Shown one piece after another: positions 1 through 8,568 of a stretch of DNA of 64,000 nucleotides (its first letter is position 1; each line of letters starts with the position of its first letter). Below the pieces are notes generated by a model. That model did no database searches, had not been told where the DNA came from, and was given only the letters and a program-made list of their open reading frames with translations. Both the position numbers and the translations under genes were made by a program. This DNA is from Mucilaginibacter galii (GTDB lineage Bacteria; Bacteroidota; Bacteroidia; Sphingobacteriales; Sphingobacteriaceae). The DNA lies in contig NZ_BMDO01000012.1 of the NCBI RefSeq assembly GCF_014635825.1, forward strand, positions 62,001 to 126,000, given 5' to 3'.

Positions 1-384
1 CATAACATAAATAATGGTAGCAATACGGTTGGTAGGAATATACTGCCTCATTCCTTCGTTTGTAGCCAAAAAAATGGAAAAAGAAGATAAAAATACCACC
101 GCAAAAACCATGAGCAGGAGTTTGCGCTTTTCGTATTTATCGGCAATGTAGCCGCCATAAAGGGCAATACTTATTGCAGGGATAGCCTCGCACAAACCTA
201 TGGCTCCAATAGCCAGTTTGCTATGCGTAAGCTGGTAAATATAAAAACCGAGCACTACGGCCTGCATTTGGTAGGCAAACGTAAAAAAGAAACGCATACC
301 TAAGTATGCGCGAAAATCTTTATAGCGTAATGCAGCAAATGAGTCTTTCTTTACCGGGGTATCCTGTCGTTCTTCCAATTTCAC
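1..384 (-). CDS. MFS transporter, N-terminal part (cut by window edge)
   Basis: The minus strand stays open from a GTG at 384 to the window edge. It reads like the N-terminus of a 12-helix major facilitator superfamily permease: a short polar start, then SFAALRYKDFRAYLGMRFFF, which is a typical cytoplasmic lead into helix 1, and later GGYIADKYEKRKLL, which matches MFS motif A between helices 2 and 3. The substrate cannot be told from this part. The C-terminal two thirds lie outside the window. There is no in-frame ATG at this point, and the frame stays open upstream to at least 420, so the GTG start is a choice. Family assignment is firm, function open. Confidence 0.75.
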   Translation of the reverse strand, partial: MKLEERQDTPVKKDSFAALRYKDFRAYLGMRFFFTFAYQMQAVVLGFYIYQLTHSKLAIGAIGLCEAIPAISIALYGGYIADKYEKRKLLLMVFAVVFLSSFSIFLATNEGMRQYIPTNRIATIIYVM

Positions 385-444
385 TAAGCGTTTATGATGT
401 GCTGCAAATTTAAGGATTTGCAACACATCAGTTTACCCATAATA

Positions 445-1839
445 TTAAAAACTTAACCCATGCTGATCTATCAGGTAAATCAAAGATGCAATAGAAGCAG
501 CACCCAATTCCAGTTCACGTTTGTTCACATTCTCAAACACATCGTTGGGTGTGTGGTGAATATCGAAATACCGTTGCGAATCGGGGCGGAAACCGATCAA
601 TTGTATGTTGGGGTGGGTTTGTCGTAAAGGGCCAATATCTGTGCCGCCGCCGCCAGCCGTTAAGCGGTCGGCTTCGTAAGGCTCAAATAATTGTTTCCAT
701 TGCTGATTAATACCTTTTAAGAATACCGGAGTAGCTCGCTCAAAGCTGAAACCACGTGGTGTAAAACCACCTTCGTCTGTTTCTATAGCGGCAATATGCT
801 CTTCTTTATCGGCCAAAGCCTGTTCGGCATATTTGATACCACCTTTGTGGCCGTTCTCCTCGTTCATAAAAAACACAGCACGAACGTTGTTCTTAGGGCG
901 GTAGCCTAATGCTTTAAAAATACGCAGTACTTCTGCCGATTGCATCACACCTGTACCATCGTCATGTGCGCCTTCGGCCAGGTCCCATGAGTCTAAGTGA
1001 CCACCGACGGTGATATACTTGTTAGTGTTTTCGGTACCCTTAATTTCGCCTATAACATTGTATGATAAAACATCGGGCAGGGTTTCACAATTGGTTCTTA
1101 AAAAGAACTTTACCGGCACTGCATTCTTTTGCTTTAGCATAGCGCTTAGTTTATTAGCCGCAACCGTAGATAGGGCCGCTGCCGGGATAGGCTTATTAGT
1201 GCCATAGCTGGTGCCTCCGGTGTGCGGATAATTATCGAGTGCGCTGGTAAGCGAGCGAACAATAACAGCTACGGCACCATATTTTGATGCTGCCCCCGGG
1301 CCTGCATTACGCTGATCGCCGGCGGTACCATAAGCACCTCCTGCTTCAACAAAACGTTCGTCAAAAGGGCGGTTAAAGAAAACGATTTTACCTTTGATCT
1401 TAGCTTCGCCTAAGGTTTCCAGTTCTTTAAGGCTTTGCAGTTCAATTACCTCGGCAGTAATGCCTGTTTTTGGCGTACCAACCGACATACCCAGTGCTGC
1501 CAGCGCTACAGGCGTGCGGATATTACCTGTTACAATAAAGCCCTGTTCCTTTTCGCCGCGGACCCAGTGCGGTACCATCACTTCTTGCAGGTAAACCTTA
1601 TCAAAGCCGTAACCTTCCATGAGTTTCTTACTCCATTCTACCGACTTTTGTGCGCCTGCCGAGCCGCTTAATCTTGGGCCTATCTTTTTACACAGGTAGC
1701 GAAGATTGTCATAACACTGGCCGTTTACCAAAGCTTCATCAAATATTTTGCGGAGCATTAAAGAATCGGTTTGTGCACTGGCCGAAAAGGATAAGCCAAT
1801 GGCAGCTGCTAAAGAAAGCGCGGTAGATTTTAGTTTCAT
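445..1839 (-). CDS. Secreted M28 family zinc peptidase (carboxypeptidase Q-like)
   Basis: The 464-residue protein has a signal peptide ending near SFSASAQ (residue 23), so it should be exported. The zinc site of M28 aminopeptidases is visible: GGHLDSWD (His281, Asp283), GAHDDGTG (Asp293), the acid pair in FMNEENGHKGG (Glu327/Glu328), Asp355, and a late FDIHHTPND that supplies the last His. Residues of about 100-250 form the usual PA-type insert. The layout resembles plasma glutamate carboxypeptidase, so it probably trims peptides in the periplasm. It follows recG on the same strand after about 35 bases but is likely its own unit. Specificity is unknown. Confidence 0.9.
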   Translation of the reverse strand: MKLKSTALSLAAAIGLSFSASAQTDSLMLRKIFDEALVNGQCYDNLRYLCKKIGPRLSGSAGAQKSVEWSKKLMEGYGFDKVYLQEVMVPHWVRGEKEQGFIVTGNIRTPVALAALGMSVGTPKTGITAEVIELQSLKELETLGEAKIKGKIVFFNRPFDERFVEAGGAYGTAGDQRNAGPGAASKYGAVAVIVRSLTSALDNYPHTGGTSYGTNKPIPAAALSTVAANKLSAMLKQKNAVPVKFFLRTNCETLPDVLSYNVIGEIKGTENTNKYITVGGHLDSWDLAEGAHDDGTGVMQSAEVLRIFKALGYRPKNNVRAVFFMNEENGHKGGIKYAEQALADKEEHIAAIETDEGGFTPRGFSFERATPVFLKGINQQWKQLFEPYEADRLTAGGGGTDIGPLRQTHPNIQLIGFRPDSQRYFDIHHTPNDVFENVNKRELELGAASIASLIYLIDQHGLSF

Positions 1840-1873
1840 GAAAGAATGGCGTTTGATGCCGTTAAGATAGCGA

Positions 1874-3982
1874 TTAGGAAATTTTATCCCAACTTAAACC
1901 GGCATTTTTAGAAGCAAATGCATAGTGCAGTACCTGGTGCTCGGGTAGCGCCAGTTGAGGATCGCGTGCAAATATATCTTCCACTATTTTACGGGCCTGT
2001 AATAATATTTCCTGGTCGGTAGCTAAGTCGGCCAGTTTAAGGTCTAATACACCGCTTTGCTGCGTGCCTTCAATATTTCCCGGGCCGCGTAGCTGCAGGT
2101 CAATCTCCGATATTTCGAAACCGTTATTGGTGCGTACCATGGTATCTAAACGTATGCGGCCTTCACGGCTTAGTTTACCACCGCTCATCAAGATACAATA
2201 AGACTGCTCGGCACCACGGCCCACACGCCCGCGTAACTGGTGCAGTTGCGATAAACCAAAGCGTTCGGCATTTTCAATAATCATCACCGAGGCATTGGGC
2301 ACGTTTACGCCCACTTCAATTACCGTAGTGGCCACCATAATTTGTGTGTCGCCTTTTACAAAGCGCTGCATTTCAAACGCTTTATCGGCAGCAGGTATCT
2401 TACCATGTACTACACTTAATCTGTATTGAGGTAGAGGAAACTCTCTCGACATGGTTTCATAACCATCCATCAGGTTCTTCAGGTCCAGTTTCTCACTTTC
2501 TTGTATAAGTGGGTAAACCACATATACCTGTCGTCCCAGCGTAATTTCGCGTTTAATTAAGCCAAACATTTGCAGGCGCTGGCTTTCATAAAAGTGCAAG
2601 GTCTCAATGGGTTTACGTCCTGCCGGCAGTTCATCAATTACCGATACATCCAGGTCGCCATACAATGTCATAGCCAGCGTGCGGGGTATGGGAGTAGCCG
2701 TCATAACCAATACATGCGGCGGAATGGTGTTTTTGCGCCAAAGCTTGGCGCGTTGCTCTACGCCGAAGCGATGCTGCTCATCAATTACCACAAAGCCCAG
2801 ATTTTGAAACTGCACGGCATCTTCAATTAAGGCATGGGTACCTATCAATATTTTAAGCTTTCCGTTCTCCAAATTTTCGTGAATGATCTTACGGTCTTTT
2901 TTCTTAACGGAGCCGGTAAGCAGGGCTACTTCAACAAAGTCATCGCCCAGCAACTGCTTTATAGAGATAAAATGCTGGTTGGCCAAAATTTCGGTAGGGG
3001 CCATTATGCAGGTTTGAAAGCCATTATCAATAGCCAGCAACATACTCATAAGCGCCACTACCGTTTTACCACTACCTACATCGCCCTGCAGCAACCGGTT
3101 CATTTGAACACCGCGCTGCGTATCTAACCGTATTTCTTTTAATACACGTTTTTGCGCATTGGTGAGTGGGAACGGGATTTTGTCATGGTAAAATGTATTA
3201 AAACATTGGCCAACGCTCCCAAAAATGTTTCCCTTAAATTTTTGCGTACGCAATAGTTTGGATTTTAGCAGGCGCAGCTGAATCAAAAAAAGCTCTTCAA
3301 ACTTAAGCCTGCGCTGTGCTTCATAAAGGAGCGTGGCATTTTCAGGAAAATGAATGTTGCGGTATGCATCAACCCTGCTCATTAGATTAAGTTTTTGGAG
3401 CAGGTATTGCGGTAAAATTTCAGATATCTCACGCGCAAACTGATCGAGTAAAATAGCGACGAGCTTTTGCAGGCCTTTACTGTCTAGAGAGAAGGTTTTA
3501 AGCTTTTCGGTAGAGTTATAACCCGGTTGCAGTGAGACATTGCCTTTACCCTTTAAAGCTTCGGGCGAATACGGCTCAATTTCGGGGTGGGCCATTTGAG
3601 CCTTGCCATTGAACATGCCAGGCTTGCCAAAAATGATGTAAGCTTTACCAATTACCAGGTTTTTTTCAGCCCATTTAATGCCTTGAAACCAGGCAAGCTC
3701 CATTACGCCGGTATCATCCTGTGCGTGCACAATGAGGCGTTTGGTGTGCTTTTCGCCCAATATCTCTTTGTGGGTTAGACGGGCTACTACCTGTACATGC
3801 GGTAATTCGGGATTGATATCCCTGATCTTGTAAAACCGGGTACGGTCAATATACTTGAAAGGAAAATGCCGTAGCAGGTCTTCATATTTAAAAATGCCAA
3901 GGTCTTTTTTAAGTACCTCGGCACGGGCGGTGCCCACACCTTTTAAATATTCAATGGGTGTTTGAAATACCTGCGAATTCAA
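1874..3982 (-). CDS. recG: ATP-dependent DNA helicase RecG
   Basis: This 702-residue protein has the RecG architecture: an N-terminal wedge/OB-fold (about residues 5-150), then the SF2 motor with Walker A GDVGSGKT (300-307), DEQH box (401-404), MTATPIPRTLA (motif III) and a C-terminal QLRGRVGRG (motif VI). RecG remodels stalled forks and drives branch migration of Holliday junctions and D-loops. The length is normal for the family and all motor motifs are intact. It lies 23 bases downstream of ridA on the same strand, so the two are probably transcribed together. Confidence 0.97.
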   Translation of the reverse strand: MNSQVFQTPIEYLKGVGTARAEVLKKDLGIFKYEDLLRHFPFKYIDRTRFYKIRDINPELPHVQVVARLTHKEILGEKHTKRLIVHAQDDTGVMELAWFQGIKWAEKNLVIGKAYIIFGKPGMFNGKAQMAHPEIEPYSPEALKGKGNVSLQPGYNSTEKLKTFSLDSKGLQKLVAILLDQFAREISEILPQYLLQKLNLMSRVDAYRNIHFPENATLLYEAQRRLKFEELFLIQLRLLKSKLLRTQKFKGNIFGSVGQCFNTFYHDKIPFPLTNAQKRVLKEIRLDTQRGVQMNRLLQGDVGSGKTVVALMSMLLAIDNGFQTCIMAPTEILANQHFISIKQLLGDDFVEVALLTGSVKKKDRKIIHENLENGKLKILIGTHALIEDAVQFQNLGFVVIDEQHRFGVEQRAKLWRKNTIPPHVLVMTATPIPRTLAMTLYGDLDVSVIDELPAGRKPIETLHFYESQRLQMFGLIKREITLGRQVYVVYPLIQESEKLDLKNLMDGYETMSREFPLPQYRLSVVHGKIPAADKAFEMQRFVKGDTQIMVATTVIEVGVNVPNASVMIIENAERFGLSQLHQLRGRVGRGAEQSYCILMSGGKLSREGRIRLDTMVRTNNGFEISEIDLQLRGPGNIEGTQQSGVLDLKLADLATDQEILLQARKIVEDIFARDPQLALPEHQVLHYAFASKNAGLSWDKIS

Positions 3983-4005
3983 TTTGTTAACTTGCTAACA
4001 ACGGG

Positions 4006-4386
4006 TTAGGCTTTATAAGCAGTAACCGAAATTTCAACGTTTACATTCTTAGGTAAACTGGCAACCTGTATGGTTTCGCGGGCAGGAAAATTTCCTGAAA
4101 AATATGAACCGTAAATTTCATTTACCTGTGCAAAATCGCCCATATCTTTCAAAAAAATACTTGTTTTTACAATGGCACCAAAATCAAGTCCTGCCTCGGT
4201 TAAGATAGATTTAATGTTGGCCATTACCTTATGTGTTTCAGTAGCCAGATCAGGCATTACCAGTTCGCCGGTTTGGGCGTCAAGAGCAATCTGACCTGAT
4301 ATAAAAAGTAAATTACCAGCAAATACAGCTTGGTTGTAAGGGCCAATAGGTGCAGGTGCATTAGGTGTGTTAATTATAGTGCTCAT
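4006..4386 (-). CDS. ridA: RidA family enamine/imine deaminase
   Basis: At 126 residues this is a full-length YjgF/YER057c/UK114 protein. It has the family N-terminus (APAPIGPYNQAV), the central FISGQIALD, and the C-terminal signature around ARETIQVASLPKNVNVEISV that contains the substrate-binding arginine. RidA hydrolyses reactive enamine/imine intermediates released by PLP enzymes such as threonine dehydratase and acts in the cytoplasm as a trimer. The start ATG overlaps by one base the stop of the small membrane protein gene upstream, and recG follows, giving a short operon. Confidence 0.95.
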   Translation of the reverse strand: MSTIINTPNAPAPIGPYNQAVFAGNLLFISGQIALDAQTGELVMPDLATETHKVMANIKSILTEAGLDFGAIVKTSIFLKDMGDFAQVNEIYGSYFSGNFPARETIQVASLPKNVNVEISVTAYKA

Positions 4387-4529
4387 TATTTTTTAAGGAT
4401 AAATACGTTAAACAGCTTCCATAAAATGGCTGTCAGAAACATAATAATGGCAATGGCATTAATGGTATGCATTACCTTTAAATTGAAGCTTTTGGGCCTG
4501 TTGTCGTCTTTTTTTCGGAAGAAGTACAT
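4386..4529 (-). CDS. Small membrane protein (47 aa)
   Basis: A short frame begins MYFFRKKDDNRPKSFN and ends in FNVFILKK, with one predicted transmembrane helix (roughly residues 24-41, rich in Ile, Ala, Phe and Leu). The positive/polar head and lysine tail suit a single-pass inner-membrane protein. Its TAA stop shares one base with the ridA start (TAATG), a translational-coupling arrangement that argues it is real. It starts directly after the ompA terminator. I do not recognise a named family. Confidence 0.55.
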   Translation of the reverse strand: MYFFRKKDDNRPKSFNLKVMHTINAIAIIMFLTAILWKLFNVFILKK

Positions 4530-4543
4530 AAACAAAAGTAAAC

Positions 4544-4575
4544 AAAAAAAGGCTCCGGGTTATCCGGAGCCTTTT
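4544..4575 (-). terminator. Intrinsic terminator of ompA
   Basis: GGCTCCGG (4551-4558) and CCGGAGCC (4564-4571) form an 8-bp stem with a 5-base loop, extended by four A-T pairs. On the minus strand the hairpin is followed by a run of seven T. It lies just after the ompA stop. Confidence 0.9.
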
Positions 4576-4598
4576 AAAAGTATTAATTTTTGTATTAA

Positions 4599-5942
4599 TT
4601 ACATTTGAGCAAATTCAACGCGACGGTTCATTACACGTCCTTCTTCAGTTGAATTGTCAGCAATTGGGTTGGTTTCACCAGCACCTTTTACTTTAACACG
4701 TTTAGCTTCAACACCTGAGTTTACTAAGTAAGTTTTTACTGAGTTAGCACGGTCTTTAGATAAACGGATGTTGTGAGCAGCAGTACCTTCAGATGAAGCA
4801 TAACCAGTTAAAGTTACAGTTTTACCAGAAGTAGCACGTAAGTCAGCAGAAACTGCATCTAAAACGCTGTAAGAAGAAGTTCTTAATACAGAGCTATCAA
4901 AATCAAACTGGATGTTTGAGTAAGCAGCAGCAGTAGTAGCAACTGAATCAGCAGCTGGGAATTTGATTGGGCAACCAGCACCATCAACTACAGTACCAGC
5001 TGGAGTGTTAGGGCATTTGTCAAATTGATCAGAAACACCGTCACCATCAGAATCTTTTTTCAAATCGTTAACTGCGTTTTCAACGTTAGTAACACGACCT
5101 TTTAAAGCTTCAACTTCTTGACGTAAAGCAGCATCGTACAATTCATCGTACATCATAGCTACCGGGTTAACCCACTCTAAGTTTGGTTTTGAACTTGAAC
5201 CGAAAGTGTACTCAAGACCACCGTAACCGTAAGAATATTTGTCTTTGGTTGGGTAAGCTCTTTTCAAAGCGTCTAAGTTATCGTCATCAGTGAAGTTAAC
5301 AGTATAACCTAAGTTTAAGCCCAATGCATCAGATAGTCTGAATTTAACACCAGCACCTACAGGGATTACTAAACTTTTAACGTAGTGTTTAGAACCGTCA
5401 GTGTTTAAGTAACGACCTTCAGTGTTGTTTTGAGTAATGTAGTGTGGGTTGTACCAGATCATACCAGCACCCGCGTTAACGAAGAAGTTAACTGAGTTTT
5501 TGCGACGTAAGAAATCGATAGTAGCAACGTTTACTTTACCACTCAAAGTTCCTTGCCAGAAACGGGTATCGTATGAACGGAAACCATCACGTGTACCGCC
5601 AATAGCGCTGTTGTTGTTACCAGCAACTTTACCACCGTTTGCATCTAATTGTAATGCAAAAGAGTGAGCTAACTGCCATTTTAATGAAGCACCGTAACCT
5701 AACGATACAACGTAGTCTGTGTAATCATGTACACCACCGATAGCAACAACCGGAGAAACTGCACCAGCGTTTAAGCCAAAGCTCCAAGTGTTGTACTGAC
5801 CTCTGCCGCCAAACACTTTGGCAGTTCCTGTTGACATGCTTTTAGTAGAGTCTGTTGACATGGTTTGGGCACTTACGATGCCTGCTGCCAGTAAAGACGC
5901 AACTGAAAGAGCAGCCGTTTTCTTTAATGTAGAATAGTTCAT
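4599..5942 (-). CDS. OmpA family outer membrane protein
   Basis: I place the start at ATG 5942 (447 residues) because the signal peptide begins MNYSTLKKTAALSVASLLA and ends near VSAQ; an in-frame TTG 18 bases earlier only adds residues before it. The N-terminal ~250 residues look like a beta-barrel. Then come an acidic calcium-binding thrombospondin-3 type segment (DSDGDGVSDQFDKCPNTP) and a C-terminal OmpA peptidoglycan-binding domain (IQFDFDSS...NIRLSKDRANSVKTYL...GRVMNRRVEF). It should anchor outer membrane to cell wall. Codon use is strongly skewed to A/T-ending codons such as GCA, GTT and CCA, unlike its GC-richer neighbours, which fits a very highly expressed protein. Confidence 0.93.
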   Translation of the reverse strand: MNYSTLKKTAALSVASLLAAGIVSAQTMSTDSTKSMSTGTAKVFGGRGQYNTWSFGLNAGAVSPVVAIGGVHDYTDYVVSLGYGASLKWQLAHSFALQLDANGGKVAGNNNSAIGGTRDGFRSYDTRFWQGTLSGKVNVATIDFLRRKNSVNFFVNAGAGMIWYNPHYITQNNTEGRYLNTDGSKHYVKSLVIPVGAGVKFRLSDALGLNLGYTVNFTDDDNLDALKRAYPTKDKYSYGYGGLEYTFGSSSKPNLEWVNPVAMMYDELYDAALRQEVEALKGRVTNVENAVNDLKKDSDGDGVSDQFDKCPNTPAGTVVDGAGCPIKFPAADSVATTAAAYSNIQFDFDSSVLRTSSYSVLDAVSADLRATSGKTVTLTGYASSEGTAAHNIRLSKDRANSVKTYLVNSGVEAKRVKVKGAGETNPIADNSTEEGRVMNRRVEFAQM

Positions 5943-5983
5943 AGTTTTAAGATTAAACAATTTTTAATTGTGATTTTACTTTA

Positions 5984-6017
5984 AAAAATTAGTACTTATG
6001 TTTGATGCATCACCAAA
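5984..6017 (-). promoter_or_regulatory. Possible ompA promoter
   Basis: On the minus strand a TTTG (6017-6014) lies 22 bases before TAATTTTT (5991-5984), which resembles the Bacteroidota -33/-7 pair with one mismatch in the -7 box. It would give a leader of about 35 bases. The spacing is slightly long, so this is tentative. Confidence 0.3.
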
Positions 6018-6093
6018 CACTGTTCCAATTTTCTAATATTGGAGACAAATAAATGGAAAAAAATGTTTTAAAAAGATTAAAACTGCATCAATT

Positions 6094-7383
6094 ATGAAAT
6101 ATCTACCTATAGACAATAACTTATTTATTAATAATAGAAATAATTTCGTTTTACGATTAAAGCCGCATTCTATTGCCCTGTTTAATGCAAATGACGAATA
6201 TACACGCAGCGGCGACCAGAATTTTGTATTTAAGCAAAATGCTGACTTTTTTTACTTCAGCGGAATTGATCAGGAGCAAAGTATATTGTTGCTTTTTCCG
6301 GATTGTCCTAATCCACTATACAGAGAAGTACTCTTTTTAAGACAAACCAACGAATATATTGCTGTATGGGAAGGCCATAAATACACCAAACAAGAAGCAA
6401 GGCAGGCTTCAGGCATAAACAACGTGTATTGGTTACACGATTTTGACGCTATACTGCATAGTATTGTGAACTATGCCGAGCACATTTATATAAACACGAA
6501 TGAGAATGATCGCTTTTTACCGGGTGTGCCTTACCGTGACCTGCGCTTTTTGGCCGACCTTCGTGCAAAATACCCTTTACACTATTATGAGCGCTCGGCC
6601 CCATTGCTGCGCGACTTAAGGGTAATCAAATCAGCCACTGAAATTGAACTGACCCAAAAAGCTTGCGATATTACCGGCGATGCCTTTAACCGGGTACTTA
6701 AATTTGTTAAGCCCGGCATTGCCGAGTATGAAATAGAAGCAGAGATTACACACGAATTCATTAGGCAGCGCGCCACAGGTCATGCTTACACACCTATTAT
6801 CGCATCAGGCCCTAACGCCGTTGTGTTACATTATATAGATAACAACCAGGTTTGTAATGACGGTGATGTGATTTTATTTGATTTTGGAGCCGAGTATGCC
6901 AATTACAACGCCGACCTGAGCCGCTCTGTTCCGGTGAGCGGACGGTTTACGCCACGCCAACGTAAAGTGTACGATGCCGTATTGCACGTAATGAAAGAGG
7001 CCACTGAAATGCTGGTTGCCGGAACGGTTTGGAACGAATACCATGATGAAGTAGGCAAGGTGATGACCAGTGAACTGATTGGCTTAGGCTTACTAGACCG
7101 CCATGATGTAGAAAAGCAGGACCCCAAGGCACCTATATATAAGAAATACTTTATGCATGGTACTTCACACCATTTGGGTTTAGATGTGCACGATTATGCC
7201 AGCCGTTATAAACCATTTGAAGTTGGTAACATTTTAACCTGCGAACCGGGTATTTACATTGCTGAGGAAGGTTTAGGTATACGCTTAGAAAACGATATTT
7301 TAATAACCCCTGGAGGCAACCGCGACTTGATGGCAAATATTCCAATTGAGGCAGAGCATATAGAAGAGATCATGAATAGCTAA
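6094..7383 (+). CDS. pepP: Xaa-Pro aminopeptidase (aminopeptidase P, M24B)
   Basis: The 429-residue protein has the two-domain aminopeptidase P layout: a regulatory N-domain (1-175) and a pita-bread M24 domain. The dinuclear metal ligands are all present: Asp263 (LFDFG), Asp274 (NADLSRS), His359 (HGTSHHLGLDVHD), Glu384 (CEPGIYI) and Glu399 (IRLEND). It removes N-terminal residues that precede proline, in the cytoplasm (no signal peptide). It is divergent from ompA across about 150 bases and is followed by a clear terminator, so it is probably monocistronic. Confidence 0.95.
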   Translation: MKYLPIDNNLFINNRNNFVLRLKPHSIALFNANDEYTRSGDQNFVFKQNADFFYFSGIDQEQSILLLFPDCPNPLYREVLFLRQTNEYIAVWEGHKYTKQEARQASGINNVYWLHDFDAILHSIVNYAEHIYINTNENDRFLPGVPYRDLRFLADLRAKYPLHYYERSAPLLRDLRVIKSATEIELTQKACDITGDAFNRVLKFVKPGIAEYEIEAEITHEFIRQRATGHAYTPIIASGPNAVVLHYIDNNQVCNDGDVILFDFGAEYANYNADLSRSVPVSGRFTPRQRKVYDAVLHVMKEATEMLVAGTVWNEYHDEVGKVMTSELIGLGLLDRHDVEKQDPKAPIYKKYFMHGTSHHLGLDVHDYASRYKPFEVGNILTCEPGIYIAEEGLGIRLENDILITPGGNRDLMANIPIEAEHIEEIMNS

Positions 7384-7427
7384 TATAGAAGCAATAGCCA
7401 GGAAACAAGACGCTGAAACAATATGTT

Positions 7428-7470
7428 AATGACCATGCTTAAATCTTTGGATAAAAAGCATGGTCATTTT
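7428..7470 (+). terminator. Terminator after pepP
   Basis: AATGACCATGCTT (7428-7440) pairs perfectly with AAGCATGGTCATT (7456-7468), a 13-bp stem with a 15-base loop and a short T tail. Confidence 0.8.
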
Positions 7471-7475
7471 AGTTT

Positions 7476-7483
7476 TATATTTG
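7476..7483 (+). promoter_or_regulatory. -7 box TATATTTG before the glycosyltransferase block
   Basis: An exact TAnnTTTG match lies 10 bases before the ATG at 7494 and right after the pepP terminator, so it can start the glycan operon. No convincing -33 box is seen because the terminator occupies that place. Confidence 0.45.
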
Positions 7484-7493
7484 TGAACACAAG

Positions 7494-8558
7494 ATGTCCA
7501 AGCCAGCCATATTAGTAACGTTCGATTCAATGATCAACCCAAACTCGGGTTACTTTTCTTTTGGAAAAGGTTTGGGTGATGCTATGATACAGCAAAACGC
7601 AGGTAGTGCCAACTTAACTTACTATGTGTTTAAAGATACCGACTACCAGTTTGAAGGTATGCCCAACCTGCTTTACTTATCAAAATGGCATCAATTGTAT
7701 TTTCCGCAGCACCATAAGTTTGACCTGGTTCATTTTACCGATCAACGTTGCCGCTTAAAGCCAGGTATGGTAAAGGGCAAAAAGGTGCTTACCATTCATG
7801 ATATTAATAAGGTACACCTTAATAAGAGTAAGCCTTGGCGTATTAAAGCACATGTCAATAAAATAAACCGATACATAGCACAATGCGACCGGGTGGTTAC
7901 CATATCGCAATTCGTAGCTAACGATATTTTAAAATTTTGCCCCGCTGCTCAGGGAAAGATCAGTGTTATATATAACGGTGCCGATAAATTAGTAGTTCCT
8001 GATAACCATACACCGGCTTACGTTCCGCAAAAGCCCTTCCTATTCACTATTGGCTTGCTATCGCCGCAAAAGGGGTTTCATTTGTTACCTGCTTTGTTAG
8101 CAAATAATGATTATGAACTCATTATAGCAGGCCCAGAAACGCCACATAAAGCGGTAATATTACAAGAGGCCGAAAAATATAATTGCCTGGATAGGGTAAA
8201 AGTGACCGGTGCCATAACCGATGATGATAAGGCTTGGTATTATAAAAATTGCAGTGCCTTCATCTTTCCATCAAAAACCGAAGGCTTTGGGTTGCCGGTT
8301 ATTGAGGCCATGTATTTTGGTAAACCGGTATTTTTATCTAAATACACTTCTTTGCCCGAAGTGGGTGGAGATGTGGCCTATTATTTTGATAATTTTGAAC
8401 CCGAGCACATGCAGCAGGGTTTCAATAAAGGTATGCAGCGGTATGTGGATGAAGACCGGTCCGGTGCCATCATAGCGCATGCCGAACAATTTTCGTGGGA
8501 GAAAACAGCGCAGCAATATTTGGCGCTTTATGCAGAATGCTTGAAGACCGGCGAGTAA
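7494..8558 (+). CDS. Glycosyltransferase family 4 (first gene of glycan block)
   Basis: The 354-residue protein is a GT-B fold retaining glycosyltransferase. The C-terminal donor-binding half shows FPSKTEGFGLPVIEAMYFGKP, with the EX7E pair Glu263/Glu271, followed by SLPEVGGDVAYYF, a signature of GT4. The N-terminal half has ILTIHDINKVH and VVTISQFVANDIL, typical of mannosyltransferase-like GT4 enzymes. It probably adds a hexose from a nucleotide sugar to a cell-surface glycan on the cytoplasmic face. The next gene starts 10 bases downstream. Donor and acceptor are unknown. Confidence 0.88.
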   Translation: MSKPAILVTFDSMINPNSGYFSFGKGLGDAMIQQNAGSANLTYYVFKDTDYQFEGMPNLLYLSKWHQLYFPQHHKFDLVHFTDQRCRLKPGMVKGKKVLTIHDINKVHLNKSKPWRIKAHVNKINRYIAQCDRVVTISQFVANDILKFCPAAQGKISVIYNGADKLVVPDNHTPAYVPQKPFLFTIGLLSPQKGFHLLPALLANNDYELIIAGPETPHKAVILQEAEKYNCLDRVKVTGAITDDDKAWYYKNCSAFIFPSKTEGFGLPVIEAMYFGKPVFLSKYTSLPEVGGDVAYYFDNFEPEHMQQGFNKGMQRYVDEDRSGAIIAHAEQFSWEKTAQQYLALYAECLKTGE

Positions 8559-8568
8559 TTTAGATACC

